Shown here one piece after another: positions 1 to 7,381 of a stretch of DNA of 15,154 bases. Both the position numbers and the translations under genes were made by a program. This stretch comes from Betaproteobacteria bacterium (GTDB lineage: Bacteria; Pseudomonadota; Gammaproteobacteria; Burkholderiales; Burkholderiaceae_C): assembly GCA_009918225.1 (NCBI GenBank), contig RGEP01000021.1, positions 1 through 15,154 on the forward strand, read 5' to 3'. The notes beneath the pieces were generated by a model, which saw nothing but the letters and a program-made list of their open reading frames with translations, had not been told where the DNA came from and searched no databases. The stretch's first letter is position 1. Each line of letters opens with the position of its first letter.

Positions 1-2
1 GC

Positions 3-1160
3 GCGGCCGTGGCCGCAGCCCTGCCTGCCGGCGCGCTGGGCGCGATGCAGGCCATGGCCCAGGAGAAGAAGGCACCCGAGAAGAAGGACCTCAAGGTGGG
101 CTTCATCGCCATCACCTGCGCATCGCCCCTGATCATGGCCGACCCGCTGGGCTTCTACCGCCAACAGGGCTTGAATGTGCAGCTCAACAAGACCGCCGGT
201 TGGGCCCTGATCCGCGACAAGGTGCTCAACAAGGAATACGACGCCTCGCACTTCCTGTCGCCGATGCCGCTGGCGATTTCATTGGGTTTGGGTTCCACCC
301 AGACGCCGATGAACGTGGCCACCATCCAGAACATCAACGGTCAGGCCATCGTGCTGGCCAACAAGCACAAGGACAACCGAGATCCGAAGAACTGGAAGGG
401 CTTCAAATTCGCGGTGCCCTTCGACTACAGCATCCACAACTTTCTGCTGCGCTACTACCTGGCCGAGCACGGCATCAACCCCGATACCGATGTGCAGATC
501 CGCGTGACGCCGCCGCCGGAGATGGTGGCCAATCTGCGGGCGGGCAACATCGACGGCTTCCTCGGCCCCGACCCCTTCAACCAACGCGCGGTGTTTGATG
601 AGGTGGGCTTCATCCACATCCTGTCCAAGGAAATCTGGGATGGCCACCCCTGTTGCGCCTTCGGTGTGCCCACCGACTTCATCCAGCAGAACCCGGCCAC
701 CTTCGCCGCGCTGTACCGATCGGTGCTGACGGCCGCTGCGATGGCGCGCGACCCCAAGAACCGTGAGCTGATCGCCAAGGTGATCGCACCCGCGCAGTAT
801 CTGAACCAACCGGAGGCGGTGCTCAACCAGGTGCTCACCGGCACTTTTGCCGACGGCCTGGGCAATGTGCGCAAGGTACCCGAGCGGGCCGATTTCGATC
901 CGGTGCCTTGGCACTCGATGGCGGTGTGGATGCTCACCCAGATGCAGCGCTGGGGCTACCTCAAGGGCGATGTGAACTACAAGCAGATCGCCGAGCGCGT
1001 ATTCCTGATGACCGATGCGGCCAAGCACATGAAGGACCTGGGCCAGCCGGTCACGCCGGCCTCCGCGGGCTACCGCAAGTTCAAGGTGATGGGCAAGGAT
1101 TTCGATCCCAACAAGGCTGCCGAATATGCCCGCAGCTTCGCCATCGCCAAGGCGGCGTGA
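3..1160 (+). CDS. cynA: Cyanate ABC transporter, substrate-binding protein (5' end outside window)
   Basis: This is a periplasmic solute-binding protein of the NrtA/CmpA (nitrate/bicarbonate/cyanate) class. The frame is open from the window edge, and the first visible residues are an Ala/Gly-rich hydrophobic stretch ending in AMA before QEKK. That looks like the end of an export signal with a signal peptidase I site, so the true start lies upstream and the GTG at 9 is internal. Mature-domain features typical of the family are a lobe-1 strand beginning DLKVGFIAITCASP, the segment GPDPFNQRAV, and EIWDGHPCCAFG. The protein ends at TGA 1158-1160, 21 bases before cynB. Cyanate is chosen over nitrate or bicarbonate because cyanase is encoded in the same operon; the sequence alone does not separate these ligands. 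Binding-protein identity is very likely; the ligand is inferred. Confidence 0.85.
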   Translation, partial: AAVAAALPAGALGAMQAMAQEKKAPEKKDLKVGFIAITCASPLIMADPLGFYRQQGLNVQLNKTAGWALIRDKVLNKEYDASHFLSPMPLAISLGLGSTQTPMNVATIQNINGQAIVLANKHKDNRDPKNWKGFKFAVPFDYSIHNFLLRYYLAEHGINPDTDVQIRVTPPPEMVANLRAGNIDGFLGPDPFNQRAVFDEVGFIHILSKEIWDGHPCCAFGVPTDFIQQNPATFAALYRSVLTAAAMARDPKNRELIAKVIAPAQYLNQPEAVLNQVLTGTFADGLGNVRKVPERADFDPVPWHSMAVWMLTQMQRWGYLKGDVNYKQIAERVFLMTDAAKHMKDLGQPVTPASAGYRKFKVMGKDFDPNKAAEYARSFAIAKAA

Positions 1161-1181
1161 GATCGGCACCGGAGCATCCCC

Positions 1182-2072
1182 ATGAAAGCCTCATCTTCCA
1201 TGCAGCTTCGCGCCGGCTTGTTGTCGACGCTGATCCTGCTCACCTTCCTGGCGCTGTGGCATGCCGGCACCGCGCCTCGCGCGACCGTGGCGGCGGCGCC
1301 GGCCGCGCAACTCACGCCCGAGCAGATCGAGTACGCCAAGCTCATGGGCAAGGACCCGGCTACGCTGGCTGCAGGTGAGCCCAAGAAGTCGGACGGCTTT
1401 CCCACGCCGATGCAGATGGGCAAGGCCATCGCCACCAACCTGGCCGACCCCTTTTACGACAACGGCCCCAACGACAAGGGCATCGGCATTCAGCTGGCCC
1501 ACTCTCTGGCGCGCGTGGGTCTCGGATTTTTCATCGCGGCGGCTGTGGCCATTCCCCTGGGCTTTGTGATCGGGATGAGCCCGCTGCTCTACAAAGCGCT
1601 CGACCCCTTCATCCAGGTGCTCAAGCCGATTTCACCCTTGGCTTGGATGCCGCTGGCGCTCTACACCATCAAGGATTCCAGCATCTCGGGCATTTTTGTG
1701 ATCTTCATTTGTTCGGTGTGGCCGATGCTCATCAACACCGCATTCGGTGTGGCCGGCGTGCGGCGCGATTGGCTCAACGTGGCCAAGACCCTGGAGGTCA
1801 GCCCCTTGCGCAAGGCCTTCCAGGTGATATTGCCTGCGGCTGCGCCCACCATCCTCACCGGTATGCGGATTTCCATGGGCATCGCCTGGCTGGTGATCGT
1901 GGCCGCTGAGATGCTGGTGGGTGGAACCGGTGTGGGCTACTTCGTGTGGAACGAGTGGAACAACCTGGCGCTGACCAATGTGATCTTCGCGGTGCTCGTG
2001 ATCGGCGTGGTGGGCATGCTGCTCGATGCGCTGTTTGCCCAAGCCCAAAAGGCGGTGACCTATGTCGACTGA
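1182..2072 (+). CDS. cynB: Cyanate ABC transporter, permease
   Basis: Inner-membrane permease of 296 residues, the usual size for NrtB/CmpB/CynB-type BPD_transp_1 proteins. There is one N-terminal helix (about residues 11-27) and then a hydrophilic Ala/Pro/Lys-rich region to about 105. Further helices lie at about 113-131, 169-190, 232-246 and 266-284. The EAA loop that docks on the ATPase is visible around 204-230 (EVSPLRKAFQVILPAAAPTI). ATG 1182 is supported by a GGAG at 1171-1174, seven bases upstream. The 3' end overlaps cynD by 11 bases, which suggests translational coupling. It should form the membrane channel for the cynA ligand, energised by cynD. Confidence 0.88.
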   Translation: MKASSSMQLRAGLLSTLILLTFLALWHAGTAPRATVAAAPAAQLTPEQIEYAKLMGKDPATLAAGEPKKSDGFPTPMQMGKAIATNLADPFYDNGPNDKGIGIQLAHSLARVGLGFFIAAAVAIPLGFVIGMSPLLYKALDPFIQVLKPISPLAWMPLALYTIKDSSISGIFVIFICSVWPMLINTAFGVAGVRRDWLNVAKTLEVSPLRKAFQVILPAAAPTILTGMRISMGIAWLVIVAAEMLVGGTGVGYFVWNEWNNLALTNVIFAVLVIGVVGMLLDALFAQAQKAVTYVD

Positions 2073-3024
2073 ATTTCACACCTCTTCAATAGCGTCGCTA
2101 CGCGACGCGCAATTTCTGCAGGTTCAAGGCCTGGCCAAAACCTATCCGGGGTCCACGGAGCCCGTGTTCGACGAGGTCAACTTCGACATTGCACGCGGTG
2201 AGTTTGTTTGCATCATTGGGCACAGCGGCTGCGGCAAGACGACCATCCTGAATGTGCTGGCGGGGCTGGAGGAAGCAAGCCAGGGCAACGTCATCATGGA
2301 CAACCGCGAGGTTTCTGGGCCCAGTCTGGAACGTGGCGTGGTGTTTCAAAGCCACGCCCTGATGCCGTGGCTGACGGTTCGCCAGAACGTGGCCTTCGCG
2401 GTGAAGAGCCGCTGGCCTGAGTGGCATCCGGCACAGGTAAAGCTGCACGTGGAGAAGTACGTCGACATGGTGGGCTTGTCGCATGCCATCGACAAGAAGC
2501 CTTCGCAGTTGTCGGGTGGCATGAAGCAGCGAGTGGGGATCGCGCGCGCCTTTGCCATTGAGCCCAAGATGTTGCTGCTTGATGAGCCCTTCGGTGCACT
2601 TGATGCGCTGACCCGCGGCACCATTCAGGACGAGTTGCTCAAGATCTGCTCGGCCACGCACCAAACGGTGTTCATGATCACGCACGATGTGGACGAGGCC
2701 ATTCTGCTGGCCGACAAGATTTTGCTGATGAGCAACGGCCCCATCGCACGAGTGGCCGAAGTGGTGCGAAACACCCTGCCGCGTGATCGGCAACGCGCTT
2801 CATTGCACCATGAGCCTGGCTTCTACGAACTGCGCAACCACCTGGTCGACTTTCTCGTGAGCCGTTCCAAAGACCTTTCGCGCGGTCGAGCGCCCGCGCA
2901 TCCGCCCGAGGTTCGGCCGGCCGATGCGGCGCGCAGCGCGGCTGCGGGTTCCAACCTGGCTTCAGATACGGCGCTCGCGCCCGCGCCTGCTGCATCCGTC
3001 ACGCACCTGCACCGCGTGGCCTGA
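2062..3024 (+). CDS. cynD: Cyanate ABC transporter, ATP-binding protein
   Basis: Cytoplasmic ATPase of 320 residues, NrtD/SsuB/TauB-like. All nucleotide-binding elements are intact: Walker A GHSGCGKT (53-60), Q-loop Gln96 in FQSH, signature LSGGMKQR (150-157), Walker B LLLDEP (171-176), D-loop GALD (178-181) and H-loop His208 in THD. The last 50 or so residues are an Ala/Pro/Arg-rich low-complexity tail beyond the normal ATPase fold, with no recognisable domain. The start overlaps the end of cynB. A gap of 41 bases precedes cynS. The transporter family is certain; the cyanate assignment comes from the neighbouring cynS. Confidence 0.88.
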   Translation: MSTEFHTSSIASLRDAQFLQVQGLAKTYPGSTEPVFDEVNFDIARGEFVCIIGHSGCGKTTILNVLAGLEEASQGNVIMDNREVSGPSLERGVVFQSHALMPWLTVRQNVAFAVKSRWPEWHPAQVKLHVEKYVDMVGLSHAIDKKPSQLSGGMKQRVGIARAFAIEPKMLLLDEPFGALDALTRGTIQDELLKICSATHQTVFMITHDVDEAILLADKILLMSNGPIARVAEVVRNTLPRDRQRASLHHEPGFYELRNHLVDFLVSRSKDLSRGRAPAHPPEVRPADAARSAAAGSNLASDTALAPAPAASVTHLHRVA

Positions 3025-3051
3025 CCATATTCAATCGTATTCAACCACCAC

Positions 3052-3056
3052 AGGAG
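3052..3056 (+). promoter_or_regulatory. Ribosome binding site for cynS (decides a GTG start)
   Basis: AGGAG lies nine bases before GTG 3066. No ATG in this frame would give a full cyanase N-terminus. The GTG yields a start (NRNDVTEK) eight residues shorter than E. coli CynS, and the conserved residues then align without gaps, so GTG is the preferred start. Confidence 0.6.
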
Positions 3057-3065
3057 TAGAGTTCC

Positions 3066-3416
3066 GTGAACCGCAACGACGTCACCGAAAAGATCATCAC
3101 CGTCAAGGTCGCCAAGGGCATCAAGTGGGAAGCCGTGGCCAAGAAGGTCGGCCAGTCCAAGGAATGGACCACGGCGCTGTGCCTGGGCCAGATGACCGCC
3201 ACGCCCGAGCAGGCCAAGGCCGTGGGCAAGATCTTCGGCTTGACCGCTGAAGAACAGAAGTGGCTGCAGGTCGTGCCCTACAAGGGATCGCTCCCGACCG
3301 CCGTGCCCACTGATCCCCTGATCTACCGCTGGTACGAAATCGTCAGCGTCTATGGCACCACGATCAAAGAGCTGATCCACGAGGAATTCGGTGACGGCAT
3401 CATGAGTGCGTCGTAG
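3066..3416 (+). CDS. cynS: Cyanase (cyanate hydratase), C-terminally truncated
   Basis: Cyanase converts cyanate and bicarbonate to ammonia and CO2 (via carbamate) and works as a decamer. The N-terminal helical DNA-binding-like domain and the start of the catalytic domain are clear. The block PTDPLIYRWYEIVSVYGTT carries the equivalents of E. coli Arg96 and Glu99 (here Arg88 and Glu91), and GDGIMSA carries the equivalent of Ser122 (here Ser114). The frame stops two residues later, at residue 116. E. coli CynS has 156 residues and continues for about 34 more after the serine, forming the intertwined beta region of the dimer and ending near GKYLPTKPF. None of that is present, and the 3' part overlaps the convergent reductase gene. 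The family is certain, but the product is probably unstable or inactive unless the truncation is an assembly error. Confidence 0.85.
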   Translation: MNRNDVTEKIITVKVAKGIKWEAVAKKVGQSKEWTTALCLGQMTATPEQAKAVGKIFGLTAEEQKWLQVVPYKGSLPTAVPTDPLIYRWYEIVSVYGTTIKELIHEEFGDGIMSAS

Positions 3417-4618
3417 GCCGGTGTGGGCATGCCACAGACACGCGCGGCCACCACACGCGCCTGCCGACGGATGGGCTCGATGAAGCGTTGGGGCCGACCG
3501 TTGATCGAGATGCAGTCGCCCAATGCGTGAACATGGGCCACCCCCGTTTCGAGGGTTTGGGAATCGACCGCAATCCCCTTGTCCCAGCGCAGGCCGGCTT
3601 GATGCGCCAAGCGGCTGGGCGTACCCAGTCCCACCGCACTGATGAGCACCTCGGCTTGGACCAGGCGACCGCTGCGCAGGATGAGTTCGACGCCGGCACT
3701 TGAAGCCGCTGAAGCTGCGCTTCCATGCGCTTTTCCGAAGCAGCTCTTCACCTCAGCGTGGCCGATGAATTCAAGGGGCAGCGCCTTCCAGGCCTGCAGC
3801 AAGTCGGCCGATTGCTCGGCAGTGGCCATGGGCAGTGGTCGAGGAGACTTGTCGAGCAGCACTACCGGATGCCCGGCCAAGGCCAGGTCATTGGCCAACT
3901 CGCACCCGACGAGACCGGCGCCCACGATCACCACCCGGGCCTTCCCGCCGTTTTGGCCGCCGCGAGCCAAGGCCTGTCGCAGCCCCGCATAGGCGCCCAG
4001 GTCGTTGATTCGCCAGGTGAGCTCGGCAGGCAAGCCGTCGCAGGCTTGCGCCACTGCACCATGTGCCAACACCAAGTCGTCGAATCGAAGGGTGCCGCGC
4101 GTGGTGCGCAAACGCCTGGCCTCCAGGTTCACGCCCACGGCGGTGGTCGAGGAAAGCAGCTTCACCCCCAGACGCTCAGCCGCGGCCAATCCGCTTTCAA
4201 TGGGCAAAGATTGCGCCGTTGCACCCTGCTTGAAGGCCACCGACAGCCGGGGTTTGTCGTAGCGGTCTGCCAAGCAGGTGCTCAGCAGGGTAATGGGCTT
4301 GTGGGCGTCCAGTGCCCGAATGTGTTCGACCAAGGTCCAGGCGGCGGTGCCGCCACCCACGATCACCACGCCGGCCTCCGCACCGCGCGCCCGATCGCGC
4401 TGCGCAGCGGGGCCGGATGCGCGGCACGCCTGCGGGACCACCGGCTCGTAGGGCTCGAAGTCGGCCTTGGTCACGCCGCACAGTGGACAGGCCCAGTCGT
4501 CGGGTATCTGCTCCAGGCGTGTGCCGGGTGGCAGGCCCCCATCGGGGTCGCCCGCCGCTTCGTCGTACACATGGCCGCAGGCACGGCAAATGTATTGACG
4601 ATAGGCCTGTGTGTTCAT
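3350..4618 (-). CDS. Rubredoxin fused to FAD-dependent NAD(P)H reductase, probably C-terminally truncated
   Basis: This is a two-domain electron-transfer protein of 422 residues. Residues 8-58 form a rubredoxin with the four iron ligands Cys11, Cys14 (CRAC), Cys44 and Cys47 (CPLC). A linker of about 25 residues follows. Next is a pyridine-nucleotide-disulfide-type reductase like AlkT/RubB, with an FAD-binding VIVGGGTAAW (85-94), NAD(P)-binding VIVGAGLVGCE (230-240) and the FAD motif HALGDC (364-369). It should pass electrons from NAD(P)H to its own rubredoxin and on to an acceptor, perhaps the flavoprotein encoded just upstream. ATG 4618 is used because it begins the rubredoxin domain and overlaps the previous stop (ATGA). 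The last 17 or so residues, after PAYDAL, are encoded antisense to cynS. From memory of RubB-type enzymes about 60-70 C-terminal residues are missing. Confidence 0.8.
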   Translation of the reverse strand: MNTQAYRQYICRACGHVYDEAAGDPDGGLPPGTRLEQIPDDWACPLCGVTKADFEPYEPVVPQACRASGPAAQRDRARGAEAGVVIVGGGTAAWTLVEHIRALDAHKPITLLSTCLADRYDKPRLSVAFKQGATAQSLPIESGLAAAERLGVKLLSSTTAVGVNLEARRLRTTRGTLRFDDLVLAHGAVAQACDGLPAELTWRINDLGAYAGLRQALARGGQNGGKARVVIVGAGLVGCELANDLALAGHPVVLLDKSPRPLPMATAEQSADLLQAWKALPLEFIGHAEVKSCFGKAHGSAASAASSAGVELILRSGRLVQAEVLISAVGLGTPSRLAHQAGLRWDKGIAVDSQTLETGVAHVHALGDCISINGRPQRFIEPIRRQARVVAARVCGMPTPAYDALMMPSPNSSWISSLIVVP

Positions 4619-5808
4619 GCGGCCACCGCTTGCGGCATCACCGGCTTGCTCAGGCGCGCGATCTCCTTGCGCAGGTGCTTGATGGCCGGTGTGACGATGG
4701 CCACGAAGTGCGATTCGCGCACCCGGCGCTGAACATCTGAGCTCATGAGGTAGCCGCGAGCCCCTGCATGCAAGAGCGCGGACTGCGCAGCGCGCAAGGC
4801 GAGTTCGCCGGCTTGAGCCCTTGCATCGAGCACGCTGATCAGGTGTTCCTGATCGGTGGCATAGGGCATGCGAGCCAGTTTCATGATGCGCGCCACCAGT
4901 TCGTCCAGCTCCGCCTGCAACTCGTCGGGCCGGTCCTCGAGGAATTGGTTGACATGCCCGAGTTGAGGTTCGACCTTCCACATGGAATCGATCGCTCCTT
5001 GCGTGACGCCGATGCCCATGGCGGTCTGCAGCAGCACGAAGGCGCCGCGGATGCGGCCGATGAAGGGCCGCACCGGATCAGCCAACAGATTGGTGGCATC
5101 GACCCGGTAGTTGTTCAGCCGCACCGCCCAGGTGTTGGTGCCCTCCATTGCGGAGAACGAGGGGCAGTTGCGCCGCTCCACGCCAGGCGCATCGCAGCGC
5201 ACGATGAACATGACCTCGCGCGGGGGTTCGTCGGTGTCGGTTTCCAAGGCGGCCACGGCCCCAAAGTAATGATCGTCGCCCAGGTTGCTGACCCAAGGCA
5301 GCGTGCCGTTGACCACATACCCCTGACCGTCACGGCGGGCTTTGAGCAGGAACTGCTCGATCCCCGCAAAGGTCTTCATCGGGTTGCTCATGCCCGTGGC
5401 GCCCAGGGTCCGGCCCAGCATGTGTGCGGCCAGCACGTCGCCACCCAGGTTCGGGTTGCCGCTTTGCTCCATGTAGACACCGCAGACCTGGTGGCACCAG
5501 ACCATAAATCCGGTGGCGCCGCACACCCGCGACACCTCGGCTGCCGCACGAATGGCCAGGCCGAAATCGGCGTCCGTACCGGATTGGCCCAGTGGTGCAC
5601 GATCGTCGTGGTGAACGCCCAAGGCACCGAGTGCGCCCAACTCACGCAGCACCGATTCGGGGTAGATGCCCTTGCGGTCGCAATCCTCGACCACTGCTGC
5701 CAAAGGGCCCCGCGCCACGGCGCGCACGGCTTCGATCAGGGCCTCTCCATCTAGGCAGCCGGGTGTGCTCTGGCGGAGCCCCGCAGCCAATTCCATCGGT
5801 GCGCCCAT
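4615..5808 (-). CDS. Acyl-CoA-dehydrogenase-fold flavoprotein (possible monooxygenase or oxidase)
   Basis: Protein of 397 residues with the layout of the acyl-CoA dehydrogenase superfamily. It has an N-terminal helical domain, a middle beta region (GATGMSNP at 137-143, then VNGTLPWVSNLGDDHYFGAVA at about 166-187) and a C-terminal helical domain ending in HAGARGYLMSSDVQRRVRES (347-366). The position that holds the catalytic Glu of classical CoA dehydrogenases (YEGT motif) appears to be Thr373 here, in IVTPAIKH. I therefore think it is not a standard fatty-acid dehydrogenase; relatives such as DszC- or SfnB-type flavin enzymes are an alternative. ATG 5808 is chosen for its GGAG and the family-like N-terminus; longer starts read into the OsmC gene. 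It lies four bases after the OsmC stop and overlaps the rubredoxin-reductase start by four bases, so it is translated within that operon. Confidence 0.75.
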   Translation of the reverse strand: MGAPMELAAGLRQSTPGCLDGEALIEAVRAVARGPLAAVVEDCDRKGIYPESVLRELGALGALGVHHDDRAPLGQSGTDADFGLAIRAAAEVSRVCGATGFMVWCHQVCGVYMEQSGNPNLGGDVLAAHMLGRTLGATGMSNPMKTFAGIEQFLLKARRDGQGYVVNGTLPWVSNLGDDHYFGAVAALETDTDEPPREVMFIVRCDAPGVERRNCPSFSAMEGTNTWAVRLNNYRVDATNLLADPVRPFIGRIRGAFVLLQTAMGIGVTQGAIDSMWKVEPQLGHVNQFLEDRPDELQAELDELVARIMKLARMPYATDQEHLISVLDARAQAGELALRAAQSALLHAGARGYLMSSDVQRRVRESHFVAIVTPAIKHLRKEIARLSKPVMPQAVAA

Positions 5809-5812
5809 CGGT

Positions 5813-6301
5813 TTACTCCGCCATCGCAATGGAGAACGGAATCGGATTGCGCATGGTGTTGGCCACCGGTGAGTAGTAGTTGGCGTGGCGCACGATCTCG
5901 TCAAGCGTTTCGCGCGTGGCGTCGCCCTCCACTACTACCCTCACGCGAATGGCTTGGAAGCCCATTTCAGGCGGCGTCTTCTCCAATGCACCACCGGCAC
6001 CCCAGGCGGCCGGGTTGCCGATGTCGCCTTCCAGAAAGAGCTCCAGCTTGCTCAGCTTGACCTGCTTCCAGGTGGCCACGGCGGTGATGCCCACCGCCAG
6101 GCAGCCGCCCAGGGCCGAGAGTGCAATTTCCCCGGGGGCCGGCGCCGTGTTCTCGCCGAACAGGTGCAACGGTTCGTCCACCACCACGGGTTCGTGGTCG
6201 CCCACATAGCTGAGGGTGCGGTACTGCCCTTCAGTGACGGTGTGAACCTTGTTGGTCCCGCGCGAGGCGGGGTTGTTGCGGCCTTTGTCGGCAAAGGCCA
6301 T
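5813..6301 (-). CDS. OsmC-like protein lacking the second redox cysteine
   Basis: A 162-residue OsmC/Ohr-fold protein. The core strand-helix ENTAPAPGEIALSALGGC ends in Cys67, the place of the first catalytic Cys of OsmC/Ohr peroxidases. The second Cys, normally in a Cys-Pro motif, is absent: the segment reads HANYYSPVAN, with Ser144 at that site. It therefore probably is not a two-cysteine hydroperoxide reductase, and a thiol- or persulfide-handling role is possible but inferred. The ATG at 6301 lies inside the end of the rhodanese frame. The OsmC frame stays open upstream of this ATG and encodes TVKSYLRPIDRNGL, which looks like the real N-terminus of longer relatives, but no ATG, GTG or TTG was found there. 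A disturbed 5' end is therefore possible. Confidence 0.75.
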   Translation of the reverse strand: MAFADKGRNNPASRGTNKVHTVTEGQYRTLSYVGDHEPVVVDEPLHLFGENTAPAPGEIALSALGGCLAVGITAVATWKQVKLSKLELFLEGDIGNPAAWGAGGALEKTPPEMGFQAIRVRVVVEGDATRETLDEIVRHANYYSPVANTMRNPIPFSIAMAE

Positions 6302-7238
6302 CAGGCCATTCCGGTCGATCGGGCGCAGATAGGATTTGACGGTGGTCGGGGCTGCTGCGCATGGCCATGGGCATCTCGGCCTTGAACGGCAGCCCGGTTT
6401 CGATGGGCATCGCTTCGTCGCGCGACCATTCGTTCCAGCTGCCGAAGTACATGCGCACGTCGGTAAAGCCGGCCTGCTTCAAGGCCAGGAAGGTGTTGGA
6501 AGCGCGCGCTCCTTTGAAGCAATAGAGGTAGACCGTGTCGCTTGGTGCAATGCCGGCCGTGGCGCATTCCGCCTTCACTTCATCGGGCGACTTGATCATT
6601 GGGCCCTGCGCCGATGGCTTCATGAAGCGGTACCACTCCACCCACTTGGCGCCCGGGATGCGTCCCTTGCGCGGCGCAAAGTCCTTGCCGTAGGGGGAAG
6701 AGCTTTCGCCGATCCATTCGTCGATGTCGCGTACATCCAGCAGCTTTGCGGTGCCCGGTGCCTTCACCGCATCCAAGACATCGGCCTGGGTCAGCATCAC
6801 ATCGCTCATCGTCAAGTCAGCGGGGAAGGTGGCGGGCATGGGGGTCACCGCCTCGGTGGAAACCGGCAGCCCCGCTGCCTTCCAGGCCGAGTAACCGCCG
6901 TTGAGCACATGCACCTTGGGGTATCCGAGCCAGGTGAGCAGGTAGTAGCCGCGGCAGCTTTGGCCGTAGCCGCTGTTGAGAGAGTCCTCGTACAGCACCG
7001 CCGTTTCCGCGCCCGACAGACCGATGTCACCGAAGTGCTTCACGAAGGTGCTCTTGAGCTCGGCCAGGCCTTCAACGGTTGAGGTGGCCAGAAAGGTGAA
7101 GATCTCGCGCAGGTTCACCGCGCCTGGTATGTGACCGGCCGCATAGGTGTCGGCGTCGCGGGTGTCGATGATGACCAGCTTCTCGCTGGCGGCCAGGGTG
7201 GAAAGTGCTTCGGGGGTGAGCAGGGTGGGGTAGGCCAT
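6231..7238 (-). CDS. Tandem-domain rhodanese sulfurtransferase
   Basis: A 335-residue protein with two rhodanese domains, about 5-125 and 145-283. Rhodaneses move sulfane sulfur from thiosulfate or 3-mercaptopyruvate to acceptors such as cyanide or thiols. The C-terminal domain holds the active cysteine, Cys240, in CFKGARAS. The N-terminal domain, usually inactive, also has a cysteine, Cys95 in YGQSCRGYY, at about the equivalent loop. Typical signatures are IDTRDADTYAAGHIPGA (24-40) and LDVRDIDEW (167-175). ATG 7238 has GGAG six bases upstream and gives the standard N-terminus. Homologs would be expected to end near FGSWNEWSRDEAMPIETGLPF (265-285). The last 40 or so residues look like out-of-frame reading, and 71 bases overlap the OsmC gene. 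It is the first gene of the sigma-54-driven operon. Confidence 0.85.
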   Translation of the reverse strand: MAYPTLLTPEALSTLAASEKLVIIDTRDADTYAAGHIPGAVNLREIFTFLATSTVEGLAELKSTFVKHFGDIGLSGAETAVLYEDSLNSGYGQSCRGYYLLTWLGYPKVHVLNGGYSAWKAAGLPVSTEAVTPMPATFPADLTMSDVMLTQADVLDAVKAPGTAKLLDVRDIDEWIGESSSPYGKDFAPRKGRIPGAKWVEWYRFMKPSAQGPMIKSPDEVKAECATAGIAPSDTVYLYCFKGARASNTFLALKQAGFTDVRMYFGSWNEWSRDEAMPIETGLPFKAEMPMAMRSSPDHRQILSAPDRPEWPDGLCRQRPQQPRLARDQQGSHRH

Positions 7239-7288
7239 GATGATCTCCGATGGGGTGGAAGGGGACAGCTGTTGAAGAGGTGTTGTTT

Positions 7289-7303
7289 GCAATGGCCATG
7301 CCA
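7289..7303 (-). promoter_or_regulatory. Sigma-54 (-24/-12) promoter for the rhodanese operon
   Basis: On the minus strand the sequence reads TGGCAT-GGCCA-TTGC, against the consensus TGGCAC-N5-TTGC. The invariant GG (7302-7301) and GC (7290-7289) have the required 10 bases between them. The predicted start of transcription is near 7277, leaving about 40 bases of leader before ATG 7238. The gene directly upstream encodes a sigma-54 activator. Confidence 0.8.
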
Positions 7304-7381
7304 GACCTTCCACCCCCGAACCCCACACCAGGGCGCCCTGGCGCGGTCCACTTCGTCAACATTCGCCAAAAATTGATGGAC

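Noticed and set aside
279..1169. 296-residue minus-strand frame opposite cynA
   Set aside because: The + strand encodes a well-matched binding protein, and the opposite frame has no domain signature.
4619..4981. N-terminal extension of the rubredoxin-reductase frame to 4981
   Set aside because: The extension is out of frame with the flavoprotein gene it overlaps. The rubredoxin domain starts naturally at ATG 4618 with an ATGA coupling.
3725..5754. Long + strand frames opposite the rubredoxin reductase and flavoprotein (3725-4732, 4768-5754)
   Set aside because: They are antisense to clear enzyme genes, with no recognisable motif and with His/Gly/Gln-rich composition.
7367..7379. Possible IHF site between the activator site and the sigma-54 promoter
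   Set aside because: The minus strand reads CATCAATTTTTGG, which misses the WATCAANNNNTTR consensus at two or more positions. It is too weak to list.
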